Shown here: positions 1-8,714 of the stretch, piece after piece
How positions within the stretch are numbered: the first letter of the stretch is position 1
How the letters are laid out: every line of letters begins with the position of its first letter
Assembly: GCA_003259005.1 (NCBI GenBank)
Contig: QLII01000001.1
Span: forward strand, 248,001-312,000
DNA length: 64,000 bases
From: Spirosoma telluris
Lineage (GTDB): Bacteria > Bacteroidota > Bacteroidia > Cytophagales > Spirosomataceae
Direction: 5' to 3'
Translations under genes and position numbers: made by a program
The notes under the pieces: model-generated
The model's input: only the letters and a program-made list of their open reading frames with translations
Told to the model about the DNA's origin: nothing
Databases searched by the model: none

Positions 1-177
1 AGCGTCCTTGTTTTCAAAGTGACTGTAGATAACGGGAACACTGTATTCGATAGCGTCGGCAATCTTGCGAATAGAGAGTGCCTGCCAGCCCTCTTCCAGA
101 ACGAGCTGCCAGGCTGCCTGTAAGATACTGGTTTTCACTTCTGTTTTCTGACGTTGCCTACGCTCAAGAATGCCCAT
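1..177 (-). CDS. TetR-family transcriptional regulator, N-terminal part (cut by window edge)
   Basis: Reading leftwards from an ATG at 177, 59 codons are open to the window edge. They encode a typical TetR N-terminus: a basic start (MGILERRQRQK), then a helix-turn-helix with residues AAWQLVLEEG, ALSIRKIADAI and the recognition-helix signature YSVPVIYSHFENKDA. The family binds operator DNA as dimers and usually represses a neighbouring transporter or enzyme gene; the ligand-binding C-terminus lies outside the window. It is divergent from the small gene at 360, and the 182-base gap between them could hold both promoters. The family call rests on the HTH alone, and the ligand is unknown. Confidence 0.85.
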   Translation of the reverse strand, partial: MGILERRQRQKTEVKTSILQAAWQLVLEEGWQALSIRKIADAIEYSVPVIYSHFENKDA

Positions 178-359
178 TCTAGGTAGTGTTAAAATCTATA
201 ACAGTGTTAACTATTCTATCGATATGAAAGTTCACCAGTACTACATAATCTTTACATGAATTTGAGGAAGCTATTATTTATAGAACTCCAGGAGGCCGTT
301 AGAGGTTAGTCGATAGAAGAGGAAGCGATATTCTTACACCACAAAGCCAGGTAGCTATT

Positions 360-569
360 ATGGACCCAGAAATGAAATCTGTACTTACTGAACTCATTGC
401 CCAATTGGAAACCCTTCGATTGAAAGGGAATAGCTTGTTAGGCCATGTCGATGATAACCATCCCGATGCCCGCCAGCTCACCAACGCGACTGGATTTATG
501 ATGGATGCCATCACCAGCCTGCAAAAAATTGGCTTTGGCCTTGAATCTGAAATCAGTTACGACGACTAG
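360..569 (+). CDS. Small hypothetical protein (69 aa)
   Basis: An ATG-started frame of 69 codons with an acidic, mainly helical product. It begins MDPEMKSVLTELIAQLETLR and ends in an acidic tail (ESEISYDD). There is no signal peptide, membrane segment or motif that I recognise. It is divergent from the TetR gene and is followed by an inverted repeat that could end transcription. The amphipathic spacing of leucines suggests a small helical-bundle protein. No function can be assigned. I accept it as a gene because the frame fills the space between the two flanking elements and has normal amino-acid composition. Confidence 0.55.
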   Translation: MDPEMKSVLTELIAQLETLRLKGNSLLGHVDDNHPDARQLTNATGFMMDAITSLQKIGFGLESEISYDD

Positions 570-610
570 CTCTTGGACAACCTAGAGCTTTGACAAACTA
601 GAAACAATAG

Positions 611-672
611 TTTCTCTAGATTCTTTTGATAACTACTAGCTTAGCTATTAAGGCCAATAGAATCTAGAGAAA
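611..672. repeat. Inverted repeat, arms of 14 bp (GATTCT-type intergenic element)
   Basis: TTTCTCTAGATTCT at 611-624 is matched by its exact reverse complement at 659-672 across a 34-base spacer. It lies between two convergent genes (ends at 569 and 690), so it may act as a bidirectional terminator. Related sequence occurs in two other gene gaps of this window (8552-8631 and 15348-15422). Confidence 0.6.
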
Positions 673-689
673 CAATAGAAGCTCACAGT

Positions 690-1130
690 CTACAAGTTAT
701 TCGAATGCCTGACATCAAGCAAAGTAACGGTCTCATACCAATAGGATTTCAAGTTACTTAAGTAAACTTTCCAATCGGCATAACTAAAGGGTTTCACCGT
801 AAACGAAGATGCTCCGAAGGTATAAGCTCGCTCGACCAACTGAGCTGTTTTACTGGCTGACAGGACAACAACGGGCAGAATTCGCCCTTTGGGATGAGCG
901 CGTAATAGAGCCAAAAAATCCAGTCCGTCAACCTTATCCTGTAAGTCGATATCGAGTAAAACTATTTTTGGCCCTTTCCCTTCCAACTCCTCAATGTACC
1001 GTTTCGCAGCTTCGAATGTAGTTACATGAATAAACGAAGCTTCGGGAAAGTTGCTTTTAGCGGCTTTCGTCAGAATATCGGCAATCATTGGATCATCATC
1101 GACCAATAGAATAGGGAATTGGTTGGACAT
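690..1130 (-). CDS. Single-domain response regulator (CheY-like receiver)
   Basis: This 146-residue protein consists of one receiver domain. The acidic cluster is DDD at 11-13, the phosphoacceptor Asp is D60 (in VLLDIDLQD), the conserved Ser/Thr is S91 (VVVLSAS) and the Lys is K113 in TVKPF. There is no DNA-binding or enzymatic output domain, so it probably signals by protein-protein contact. It starts 14 bases after the stop of the PAS histidine kinase on the same strand, which makes that kinase the obvious partner. Rcp1-type single-domain regulators paired with PAS or phytochrome-like kinases have the same layout. The target of the phosphorylated form cannot be read from the sequence. Confidence 0.9.
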   Translation of the reverse strand: MSNQFPILLVDDDPMIADILTKAAKSNFPEASFIHVTTFEAAKRYIEELEGKGPKIVLLDIDLQDKVDGLDFLALLRAHPKGRILPVVVLSASKTAQLVERAYTFGASSFTVKPFSYADWKVYLSNLKSYWYETVTLLDVRHSNNL

Positions 1131-1144
1131 GCTTTGATGTAAAT

Positions 1145-3583
1145 TTATAAAGGAAAATAAAGGCTAAACGTGGCACCTTGCCCTGGTTTACTATGAGCCG
1201 TAATGGCTCCACCATGATTAGCAACCACTTTTTCACAGATAGCAAGGCCAATACCGGTTCCTGCGAATTCGGTCTTGCTATGTAATCGCTGGAAAACCTG
1301 AAATATACGATCAACGTACTTTTCATCAAAGCCAATCCCATTGTCGGCAACGGTAATACAATGGTAAGTTGCGGTTACACGGTTAGGTTTTACGGAAGGA
1401 GGGAGCTCCGTAGCGGCTATTATATAGGCACTTACACGTACCAATGGAGGAGTATCGGCCTTTCGAAACTTCAAGGCATTGCTTAGCAAGTTCTGAAACA
1501 ACTGCTCTAATTGTGACTTATCGCCCTGAATTCTTGGTAGGGAGTCGACGGTTACCAGGGCACCGGTTTCCTGAATACGTAGATCTAAATCCCCCAGAAC
1601 CGTACTCACAACGCCATTGAGCGATACTAACGACGATGCATCCTGCCGGGTTGATATTCGTGAAAAACTTAATAGGTCTTTAATTAGATTTGACATTCGA
1701 CTGGCGGCTGCCTGCATGCGTTCCAGATAACCAATGCCATCGCCTAACTGAGCAGCATACTGACTTTTTAGCAAATCGCCGAATTGCTGCACTTTGCGCA
1801 GAGGTTCCTGCAAATCATGACTGGCTACATAAGCGAACCGTTGTAGATTGTCATTGGATCGACTGAATAGCTGGTTGGCTTCTTCCAGTTCTTCGTTAGT
1901 CGTTGCGTATTCTTCATTGGTGGCTGCCAATTCTTCGTTAATGGCTGCCAGTTCTTCATTCGCGGCTTCCAGTTCTTCTGTACGTTCCTGTACCTGATGT
2001 TCCAGGGCTAACTGTAACTGACGTTGTGCCGTAATATCCTGTGCTGTACCGCTAAGGGTAACGGGTTCTCCATCAGCATTATAAAATACCTGAGCCTGGG
2101 CGTGAATAATGCGTACCTGACCAGTCAGCCGATTAATAATGGGATGCTCATTCTCGTAAAGACCCGAGGAACCGGGCGCAACCGCTGCGGCTATGGCATC
2201 GGCGACCGATTGCCTGAACTCGTCGGGTAAGGGATTGTAAGCTTCATCCATAGACTTGGTTGATTCGGAGAAGCCAAGCCAGCCCATAAACCGGTTCGAG
2301 TAACTAAAGACACCGGTTTTGACGTCCATACTCCAGGTGGCCAGTTCAGCCAGTTCAATAGCGCCACGCAAGGAGGCTTCGGTTTTTTCGACCTGCTGTT
2401 TCGCTACAACCAGATCGGTTATCTCGGCAGCCGTGTTCATCACCCCATAAATTTCCCCTTCTGCATTATAGAGCGGGGTAAAACTATAGTTGAAATAATA
2501 TGGCTGCAATTTTCCATCGACGGTAAGATCTACCCGTTGATTTTTGGCATGGAAAGGAATACCTGTCATATAAACACGATCCAACTGCTCATAGATCGAC
2601 TGACTTGCCAGCTCGGGCAATATCTCTGCGTAACGCTTGCCAATCACATCGTCGCCTTTACCCCACACTGTTTTTATGGACTGATTAGCCAGTTGGATCT
2701 GCATCTGGCGACCCACATAAACGCCAATGGGAAAGGGAGCACTTTCGACAAGGCTACGAATTTGGGCTTCACTCTCTTCCAGTTTACGGCGTGCCAAAAC
2801 CTGATCTGTAACATCCAGAACAAGACCAATAACCTCCTGGGGTTGCCTGGCTTCATCAAAAACATAGGCACCCTGCATCCGAACCCAGTGAATAGAGCCA
2901 TCTTGCCAGATAAATCGGACTTCATAGCGAACCCTTCCGGTCAGTAATCCGTCAGTATAAGCCTGATGACGAATAGGGCGATCGTCTGGATGAATAAAGT
3001 TGGTCAGCGTAGAGTGATCATATTGGGTGGTTTCCAGACCAGTCAGGATTTTGGCTAATATAGGTTGGTAGTCGATAGTCCCATCGGTTAGCCTGAGTCG
3101 AAAGGTTGCAACATCTGCCACTTCAGTAGCTAACTGATTAAGTTGTTCCGAAGCGGCTAGATGGGCTTGTTGCTGTATGAGGGTAGTAACATCCTGGACA
3201 ATACCCGAAAGTCGGACGGGTTCTCCCTGTTGATTAAAATAAGTTTTGCCTTTACATTGCAACCAGCGCGACGGATGGCCGGGTGTTTCCAGAGTGCGAA
3301 ACTGAATATCAAGAAGACCATCTAAGTGGTTAGCGAACGCTTCCTGCTGGGCTACAAATACACGTTCCTGATCATCAGGGTGAATTCGTTCCAGCGCTTG
3401 TTGAAAAGGGAGTACCGCTTTGCCAGAGAAACCGAATAGTTCCTGGCAACGATCATTCCAACGAATGAGCTGGTTGCTGGAGTTGAGATCCCAGGTGCCA
3501 ATTCCGGCAGCTTGTAAGGTAAATTGTAACCGCTCGAGTTCGGCGGTTTTATCCTGATCGAAGGGCTTTTGCTCGTCGGTCAT
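1145..3583 (-). CDS. Multi-PAS sensor histidine kinase
   Basis: A soluble 812-residue kinase. Four to five PAS/PAC modules fill roughly residues 10-520, with repeated PAC-type motifs such as GEPVRLSGIVQDVT and GEPVTLSGTAQDIT. A long coiled coil rich in NEEL repeats (about 535-575) leads to a HisKA domain with the phosphorylated His at about residue 589 (ASHDLQEPLRK). The HATPase_c domain has its N box (LLSNALKFRK), G1 box (DNGIGFD) and G2 box (GTGIGLAICEK) and runs to the C-terminus. There is no transmembrane segment and no receiver, so it senses a cytoplasmic signal through PAS-bound ligands or cofactors. It probably phosphorylates the receiver encoded 14 bases downstream. It diverges from the amine-oxidase gene at 3687. 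Confidence 0.93.
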   Translation of the reverse strand: MTDEQKPFDQDKTAELERLQFTLQAAGIGTWDLNSSNQLIRWNDRCQELFGFSGKAVLPFQQALERIHPDDQERVFVAQQEAFANHLDGLLDIQFRTLETPGHPSRWLQCKGKTYFNQQGEPVRLSGIVQDVTTLIQQQAHLAASEQLNQLATEVADVATFRLRLTDGTIDYQPILAKILTGLETTQYDHSTLTNFIHPDDRPIRHQAYTDGLLTGRVRYEVRFIWQDGSIHWVRMQGAYVFDEARQPQEVIGLVLDVTDQVLARRKLEESEAQIRSLVESAPFPIGVYVGRQMQIQLANQSIKTVWGKGDDVIGKRYAEILPELASQSIYEQLDRVYMTGIPFHAKNQRVDLTVDGKLQPYYFNYSFTPLYNAEGEIYGVMNTAAEITDLVVAKQQVEKTEASLRGAIELAELATWSMDVKTGVFSYSNRFMGWLGFSESTKSMDEAYNPLPDEFRQSVADAIAAAVAPGSSGLYENEHPIINRLTGQVRIIHAQAQVFYNADGEPVTLSGTAQDITAQRQLQLALEHQVQERTEELEAANEELAAINEELAATNEEYATTNEELEEANQLFSRSNDNLQRFAYVASHDLQEPLRKVQQFGDLLKSQYAAQLGDGIGYLERMQAAASRMSNLIKDLLSFSRISTRQDASSLVSLNGVVSTVLGDLDLRIQETGALVTVDSLPRIQGDKSQLEQLFQNLLSNALKFRKADTPPLVRVSAYIIAATELPPSVKPNRVTATYHCITVADNGIGFDEKYVDRIFQVFQRLHSKTEFAGTGIGLAICEKVVANHGGAITAHSKPGQGATFSLYFPL

Positions 3584-3686
3584 TGATTCGTCTCTGATTA
3601 CACGTAGATTTATTCTGCACTTAACCAGATATAGTAATGTAAGGTTTTACGTTTAGTGAAAACCGTCATTTGCTGGCTTACTTTTT

Positions 3687-4849
3687 ATGATTTTTGATGC
3701 AATTGTCGTTGGACTGGGTGCTATGGGTAGTGCTGCCCTCTATCAGCTTTCGAAACAAACGCCCCATGTGTTAGGCCTTGATCAGTTTTCGCCACCGCAT
3801 ACGCTGGGGTCTACCCATGGCGAAACCCGAATTACCCGGCAGGCTATTGGCGAAGGGGCTCATTTTGTGCCTCTGGCGCTGCGGTCGTATCAAATCTGGC
3901 GCGAGCTTGAGCAACAGACGGGTGAGCATCTACTGACCATCACGGGTGGACTTTTTGTTGGGCAGACTGCTTCTTACCAACCGATGCATAATAAGCCTGG
4001 CTGGCTCCGAACAACCATTGAAGCCGCCGAAACCTTTGGCATCGCTCATCGTATGCTGGATACTGTTGCACTTCGGCGGGAGTTCCCCCAGTTCAACTTT
4101 CGTACCAATGATATTGGCTACTATGAAAAAGAGGCCGGTTTTCTGAACCCGGAACGATGTATTTCTACACAGCTTGACCAGGCTCAAAAAAACGGAGCCT
4201 CTGTACGAACCAATGAACGAATGCTAGCCTTCGAATCGAAAGGGGCCATATTAACCGTTCGTACCGACCAGGCGACGTATCAGACCCGAAAACTGATTCT
4301 TACAACAGGTTCCTGGATAACCGAATTGCTTCGAAAAACCCTTACCATGACCTTCTTCGGGTGTACAGGCAGGTACTATACTGGTTTGCTATTCAGGATA
4401 ACTATTATCAGTATACACCTGATCGGTTCCCTGTATTTATTCTGAGCGACCGGGAGGTATATGGTTTTCCGGCCATTGGTGGTCTAAAGGGCGGCCTTAA
4501 ACTAGCGACTGAAGTATATGAGCAGGTAACGTCACCCCAGGTTGTAAACCGTATGGTGAGTACGGCCGAAACTCAGACCATGTATGAACAGCATGTGGCT
4601 CCTAATTTTGCAGGAATTGGCCCTGCCTGCGTTAAATCGGCCGTTTGTCTGTATACCATGACGCCAAACGGTGATTTTATTATTGATCAGCATCCAGATT
4701 ATTCGAATATAATCCTGGCGTCGGCCTGCTCAGGGCATGGATTTAAGCATTCAGCGGCTGTTGGGCAAATTTTATCGGAACTAGCCCTAAAAGAAACAAC
4801 CGAATTTAATATACAGGCATTTCGACTAGCTCGTTTTTTTAGTTTGTAG
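3687..4849 (+). CDS. FAD-dependent amine oxidase, sarcosine / N-methyltryptophan oxidase type (frame interrupted once)
   Basis: The N-terminal part starts MIFDAIVVGLGAMGS with the FAD Rossmann motif GLGAMG. The middle holds the MSOX/SolA-like signature THGETRITRQAIGEG. The C-terminal part resumes in another frame with VYRQVLYWF and a family-like ending (DFIIDQHP, SACSGHGFKHSAAVG). The two parts join near 4334-4341, a run of five A followed by three C. One extra base there restores 388 codons, the usual length for this family, which oxidises N-methyl amino acids with release of aldehyde and H2O2. The covalent-FAD cysteine is probably the one in ASACSGHG. Substrate specificity is not decidable. 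The break looks like a dropped homopolymer base rather than decay. Confidence 0.82.
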
Positions 4850-4958
4850 ATCACTACTACTACTAAAAATAATACCTATTGTCCTGAAAATAGAGATATA
4901 GTGCACTATTAAGGCATTTTTGGCATGATTGATGTTCTGTTTTTCAAAAAAGGCAATC

Positions 4959-5318
4959 ATGATTCTTGACGAACGAGCTCGTACCGTTTTCTCTTCTATC
5001 AGTGAACCACTCATCTGTTTTTGGGGCGCTAAAGCTAGCCAGGTGAGGGATGTTTACGAGGCTTATACGAGTTTGTGGGCGTCGACACCTAGCGAAGAAC
5101 AGGCTAGAGAAATTTATGACTCATTAGTAGCCATAGCTCTGGCCGAAGATAAATGTTACCCAATTCATTGGCTGTTAACGGAGCTACGGTTTGAGGCCTT
5201 CGCAGCGGCAACGGGCGACCGTAAGTGGGCGGCTCTTATGGATTTAACCCATGGAAAAAGGGTAAAAAATGATGCAGAGCTTGATCTCTATAATGAGCGA
5301 TTAATAAGGGAGCTTTAA
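4959..5318 (+). CDS. Hypothetical protein (119 aa)
   Basis: I chose the ATG at 4959 (MILDERARTVFSSI) over an in-frame ATG 30 bases upstream, whose extra residues (MMFCFSKKAI) look non-coding. The product is a small, soluble, helical protein rich in acidic and aromatic residues (CFWGAKASQ, YPIHWLLTELRFEAFAAATG). No signal peptide or membrane segment is present. I recognise no family. It sits alone on the plus strand between the amine oxidase and the convergent DUF2071 gene. Confidence 0.6.
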   Translation: MILDERARTVFSSISEPLICFWGAKASQVRDVYEAYTSLWASTPSEEQAREIYDSLVAIALAEDKCYPIHWLLTELRFEAFAAATGDRKWAALMDLTHGKRVKNDAELDLYNERLIREL

Positions 5319-5422
5319 GCTTCCGTTTGGTCAGGAATTACACGATCAAAAAAGCCTATCGAACCGGTCATAGCTAGGGCTTTCCAAAATATAGATTCTG
5401 AAGATTCTAGATTGGAAGAGGA

Positions 5423-6142
5423 TTAGTCTATGGCTGCTCCGGATTTGATTGCTACCGCCGACCCATCGGCCAGAAATACCGAGACGGGTGAGTGTTCAAA
5501 AAAAGGCGCAAATGTAGTCCCATATAGTGTTGCCACATCGCAGCGTACATCAAAGGTAGTTACAGGAAAGATGTTCCAGGGCGGGTGAACAACTTCATAC
5601 TCCGATGTACGTTCTGTTCCCCGACGAGTGTAACCCCAGTAATGTTCCGTAATGAAAGCCTCTGCACTCTCAGGAATCAGCGTATGTCCTACTCGGTCGG
5701 CACTGACCCGGATGTGATTCCAGTCGGAGCCGACTTTCCACTCATAGTCGATCTCCTGGGTTTTTTCCTGTATGTCCCAACGGTGGCGCATGGGGTGGGT
5801 TTCGTAGGGTTCGCCATACAGGGTGTTTGCAACCAGGGAAATGGCTAGTTTAGGGACCAGTTCTTTTACAAATACAACACCCCGTTTCCAGCCAGTTGGC
5901 GATTTTCGTCGGACATAAAAGCGCAGATTGAACTCTTCAAACTGGCGATGAAACGGAACAGACAGGCGTCCGAATAGCTTTACGTTTTGGAAATAAAACC
6001 CCACCAGACTTCCGTAGTAGACGCCATCAAGTTCATCAAGCTCAGTGCCATAGGGGAGGAGTGGCTTTAACACGGCCTGGTCGAGGGCGTAATTGGCAAA
6101 GATTAAATTTCGCCATTCGGCGGTCAGGAAAGTGGTAGCCAT
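5423..6142 (-). CDS. DUF2071 family protein (YqjF-like)
   Basis: The ATG at 6142 begins MATTFLTAEWRNLIFANYAL, the characteristic DUF2071/YqjF opening. A longer in-frame extension would run back through the preceding gene and is unlikely. Family-type features include LLPYGTELDELDGVYYGSLV, a beta-rich middle (NLRFYVRRKSPTGWKRGVVFV) and the late motif EHYWGYTRRG. The family adopts an acetoacetate-decarboxylase-like fold and has no settled activity. The gene starts one base after the stop of the quinone oxidoreductase on the same strand, so the two are almost certainly co-transcribed and perhaps translationally coupled. Confidence 0.85.
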   Translation of the reverse strand: MATTFLTAEWRNLIFANYALDQAVLKPLLPYGTELDELDGVYYGSLVGFYFQNVKLFGRLSVPFHRQFEEFNLRFYVRRKSPTGWKRGVVFVKELVPKLAISLVANTLYGEPYETHPMRHRWDIQEKTQEIDYEWKVGSDWNHIRVSADRVGHTLIPESAEAFITEHYWGYTRRGTERTSEYEVVHPPWNIFPVTTFDVRCDVATLYGTTFAPFFEHSPVSVFLADGSAVAIKSGAAID

Positions 6143-6143
6143 T

Positions 6144-7118
6144 CTATAGATCGTTTGGAATAGTAAGGATAATTTTGCCAATATGTTCGCTACCAGACAT
6201 AAGCTGTTGTGCCTGAGTAGCTTCCGTAAGCGGGAAGGTTCGGTAGACAACCGGCTTCAATCGCCCATCGACTAGTAGTGGCCAGACCTGTTGTTCGACC
6301 TGGGCCGTTAACGCAGCTTTGAAATCGGCATCTCGTGGTTTAAGCATACTGCCACTAAGGGTTATCCGTTTTTGCATCAGCGTAGGGATATGGATCTGAC
6401 TATCCGCTCCTTCCATCGCATTGATAAACATCAATCGTCCGTCTGTAGCCATTAGACGAAGATTTTTGGGCGTGTAGTCGCCCCCAACCATATCCAGAAC
6501 GACGTTGATGCCTACGCCTGAAAGCGCCTGTTCAAAATCTTCCTGTTTGTAATTGATGCATTGGGTGGCCCCTAATCGTTCGCAAGCGGCACATTTCTCA
6601 TCGCTACCTGCTGTTGCATAAGCGTTTGCCCCGAATGCCTTTGCCAGTTGAATGGCAGTGACACCAATGCCACTGCTACCACCATGTACCAGAAAATTTT
6701 CGCCCGGACTCAGGTGCGCCCACTGAAAAACCGTTGACCAGACGGTCAGAACCGTTTCGGGTAAGGAAGCTGCATCAACAAAGGAAAGATTTTGTGGAAT
6801 GGGCAGGCAGTGTCGTTCATCGACCGCTACATAGTCAGCATAGCCGCCCCCGGCAATAAGAGCACACACCCGGTCGCCAACCTGCCAGCGGCTTGAGTTG
6901 GGGCCGTTTTGCTCGATAATGCCCGCTACTTCAAGGCCCGGAATCTGGTCCGTCGGATTCATACCGTAGCCACCCTCGCGCAAAAGAATATCGCTTCGGT
7001 TAACACCCGCAGCGCACACGCGTACCAGCACTTGTCCAGATTCGGGTTTCGGAATCGGTCGTTCCTGTAACTTAAGTACAGCGCTATCGCCGGGGCGGGT
7101 TATGATAATTGCTTTCAT
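6144..7118 (-). CDS. NAD(P)H:quinone oxidoreductase, zinc-free MDR type (PIG3/QOR-like)
   Basis: A 324-residue medium-chain dehydrogenase/reductase without the structural zinc site. It begins MKAIIITRPG with the GroES-like half RVCAAGVNRSDILLREGGYG. The nucleotide-binding half has the NADP motif VHGGSSGIGVTAIQLAKAFG, followed by the QOR-type CINYKQEDFEQAL and LDMVGGDY. The family reduces quinones or enones with NADPH in the cytoplasm. It is the first gene of a two-gene unit with the DUF2071 gene one base downstream, and diverges from DinB at 7227. Confidence 0.92.
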   Translation of the reverse strand: MKAIIITRPGDSAVLKLQERPIPKPESGQVLVRVCAAGVNRSDILLREGGYGMNPTDQIPGLEVAGIIEQNGPNSSRWQVGDRVCALIAGGGYADYVAVDERHCLPIPQNLSFVDAASLPETVLTVWSTVFQWAHLSPGENFLVHGGSSGIGVTAIQLAKAFGANAYATAGSDEKCAACERLGATQCINYKQEDFEQALSGVGINVVLDMVGGDYTPKNLRLMATDGRLMFINAMEGADSQIHIPTLMQKRITLSGSMLKPRDADFKAALTAQVEQQVWPLLVDGRLKPVVYRTFPLTEATQAQQLMSGSEHIGKIILTIPNDL

Positions 7119-7226
7119 GCGTGGATAACGCTAAATACACTGGTTTTGTCAGAAAAAAGGCTGGCTGTTCGGGTCGGATAGCATAGATAAGGGAAGAAGT
7201 CAACAACTGGAGAATTGGTTTAAGAA

Positions 7227-7802
7227 ATGAGCATCATTAAAAAACAAAACTTCTTTGCCCAAAAATTCGTAGTTATAGAAGAACAGAAGTCAACCAGCAT
7301 GCCGCAACTCAATCAACCTGCCGACACGATACACTCAGTAGTTCAGACGCAATTGGTTAGTTTACTGACCGGAAGTAATGCCCACCAATCGTTTGACGAG
7401 GCAGTTAGGGGATTGCCAACCGAACTCCGAGGGGTAAAGCCCGACAAACTACCCTATAGTATCTGGCAACTGGTCGATCATATTCGTATTGCACAATGGG
7501 ATATTCTTGAATTTTCCCGAAATGCCGATCATCAGTCTCCTCCCTGGCCCGATGGGTACTGGGCAAAGGAGGTAGCACCGCCAAATGAGGATGCCTGGCA
7601 ACAGGCACTGGACCAGATCAGACAGGATCGATCCGACTTTGTTGAGCTGCTAAATGATCCTCAGCGTGATTTATACGCACCTTTTGCGCATAGCGATGGG
7701 CAGAACCTGCTCCGTGAAGCTCTGCTCATTGCTGATCATACGGCGTACCATGTGGGCGAAATTATCATCATCCGGCGGTTGCTGGGAGCCTGGAAAAAGT
7801 AA
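7227..7802 (+). CDS. DinB-family protein
   Basis: A four-helix DinB/YfiT-like protein. The core runs from about residue 40 (SFDEAVRGLPTELRG) through PYSIWQLVDHIRIAQWDILEF, with the first metal-type His, to HTAYHVGEIIIIRRLLGAW, which carries the other two. The His triad (VDH, DHTAYH) is the usual divalent-metal site. DinB proteins are often thiol-dependent metalloenzymes or damage-inducible proteins of unknown role. The start is uncertain: 7227 gives 191 aa, while an ATG at 7299 (MPQLNQPADT) gives the 167 aa more typical of the family. Confidence 0.85.
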   Translation: MSIIKKQNFFAQKFVVIEEQKSTSMPQLNQPADTIHSVVQTQLVSLLTGSNAHQSFDEAVRGLPTELRGVKPDKLPYSIWQLVDHIRIAQWDILEFSRNADHQSPPWPDGYWAKEVAPPNEDAWQQALDQIRQDRSDFVELLNDPQRDLYAPFAHSDGQNLLREALLIADHTAYHVGEIIIIRRLLGAWKK

Positions 7803-7866
7803 ACGGGAAAAACAGGCAAATTGCTAATTCTATCCCGCATAGTAAATTACTGATTTTATTATTATA

Positions 7867-7874
7867 TACCTTTG
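7867..7874 (+). promoter_or_regulatory. Probable -7 box of a Bacteroidota promoter (TACCTTTG)
   Basis: TACCTTTG fits the Bacteroidota -7 consensus TAnnTTTG and lies 22 bases before the ATG at 7897, giving a plausible short leader. A good -33 TTG element is not obvious, so this is moderate evidence only. Confidence 0.45.
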
Positions 7875-7896
7875 TGCTTCACTATAAGCAAGTCTC

Positions 7897-8280
7897 ATGT
7901 CTACAGACAGTCAACCGAATAAACTACCGAGTCAACCCGCTTTTACGATAACCTCACAATTAGCCAGTCACAAACAGGGTATTGTGAACGTACCAGCTAG
8001 TGTTGATTCGTATTTTGGTGAACATGGTAAAATTGTCGTAGTAACCCTTCCGAACGATCAACGCATTCATTGCCCCATTGAGCGGAAGAAAACATCTAAG
8101 CATGGAGCCAGTTTTTCTCACCCGTTGCTTAAAGAATATTTTGGGAACAAAGTCCAGAAAGACTGGGAATATCGGGTCAAAATCAGCGGTACCAACACCA
8201 TTAGTATCCGACCCATTGAAGCCCCTGTTGAAGATCCTGCCGAGGCTCCCGTTGACACTGTCGCAGAATCGCAGGAATAG
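7897..8280 (+). CDS. Hypothetical protein (127 aa) with acidic/proline tail
   Basis: A small soluble protein. Its first 20 residues are polar, the centre is probably a small beta-barrel (GIVNVPASVDSYFGEHGKIV, followed by RIHCPIERKKTSKHG), and the tail is low-complexity PVEDPAEAPVDTVAESQE. It has a promoter-like box upstream and a strong factor-independent terminator downstream (8373-8409), so it is a well-delimited monocistronic gene. I do not recognise the family. The basic patch around KKTSKHG could suggest nucleic-acid contact, but that is a guess. Confidence 0.7.
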   Translation: MSTDSQPNKLPSQPAFTITSQLASHKQGIVNVPASVDSYFGEHGKIVVVTLPNDQRIHCPIERKKTSKHGASFSHPLLKEYFGNKVQKDWEYRVKISGTNTISIRPIEAPVEDPAEAPVDTVAESQE

Positions 8281-8372
8281 CGGTTATTAGGTTTATGAGT
8301 TTTTCAGGTGCAGGGTAGTAAACCCCGATAGACTGAACCTACGAACAGCCAAACAAAATGGATTGTCCAAAG

Positions 8373-8412
8373 CAGGCACTTTCTCTGTTACAGATGAAGT
8401 GCCTGTTTTATT
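8373..8412 (+). terminator. Rho-independent terminator
   Basis: The stem CAGGCACTT (8373-8381) pairs exactly with AAGTGCCTG (8397-8405), and the T-rich tract TTTTATTTT follows. It is correctly placed and oriented to end the gene at 7897-8280. Confidence 0.85.
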
Positions 8413-8551
8413 TTATCGAACCTTTGGGTTACGAATGGCTTGCTAGTCGGCTGATTTAAATACGTTGTCATTAGTTGTCAGGTATGGTTATAACTAGTCA
8501 TCAGAAATTTGCTACGAATGATCATTCACCTTACTTAAGTAGTTGACCAAA

Positions 8552-8631
8552 TTTGATTCTATTGATTCTTGTAGATTCTTATTGGTCCTATTGACTTGAG
8601 AATCATCTCAAAAAGAATCAATAGAATCAAA
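8552..8631. repeat. Inverted repeat with perfect 19-bp arms (GATTCTATTGATTCT family)
   Basis: TTTGATTCTATTGATTCTT at 8552-8570 is exactly reverse-complemented at 8613-8631. The 42-base spacer holds a further small palindrome (TGAG-aatcat-CTCA). It lies in the 434-base gap between the terminator and the M20 peptidase; that gap holds nothing else that I can identify. The arm sequence recurs at 15348. Confidence 0.75.
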
Positions 8632-8714
8632 CCATAAACAATTCTGTCCTCATACTTAAATGCTTATCTTGAACACTTAAACAGACAACCGACCAACTTT
8701 GATTGATAGAAAAA

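Noticed and set aside
2537-2947. 136-codon plus-strand frame
   Set aside because: Antisense to the PAS region of the histidine kinase.
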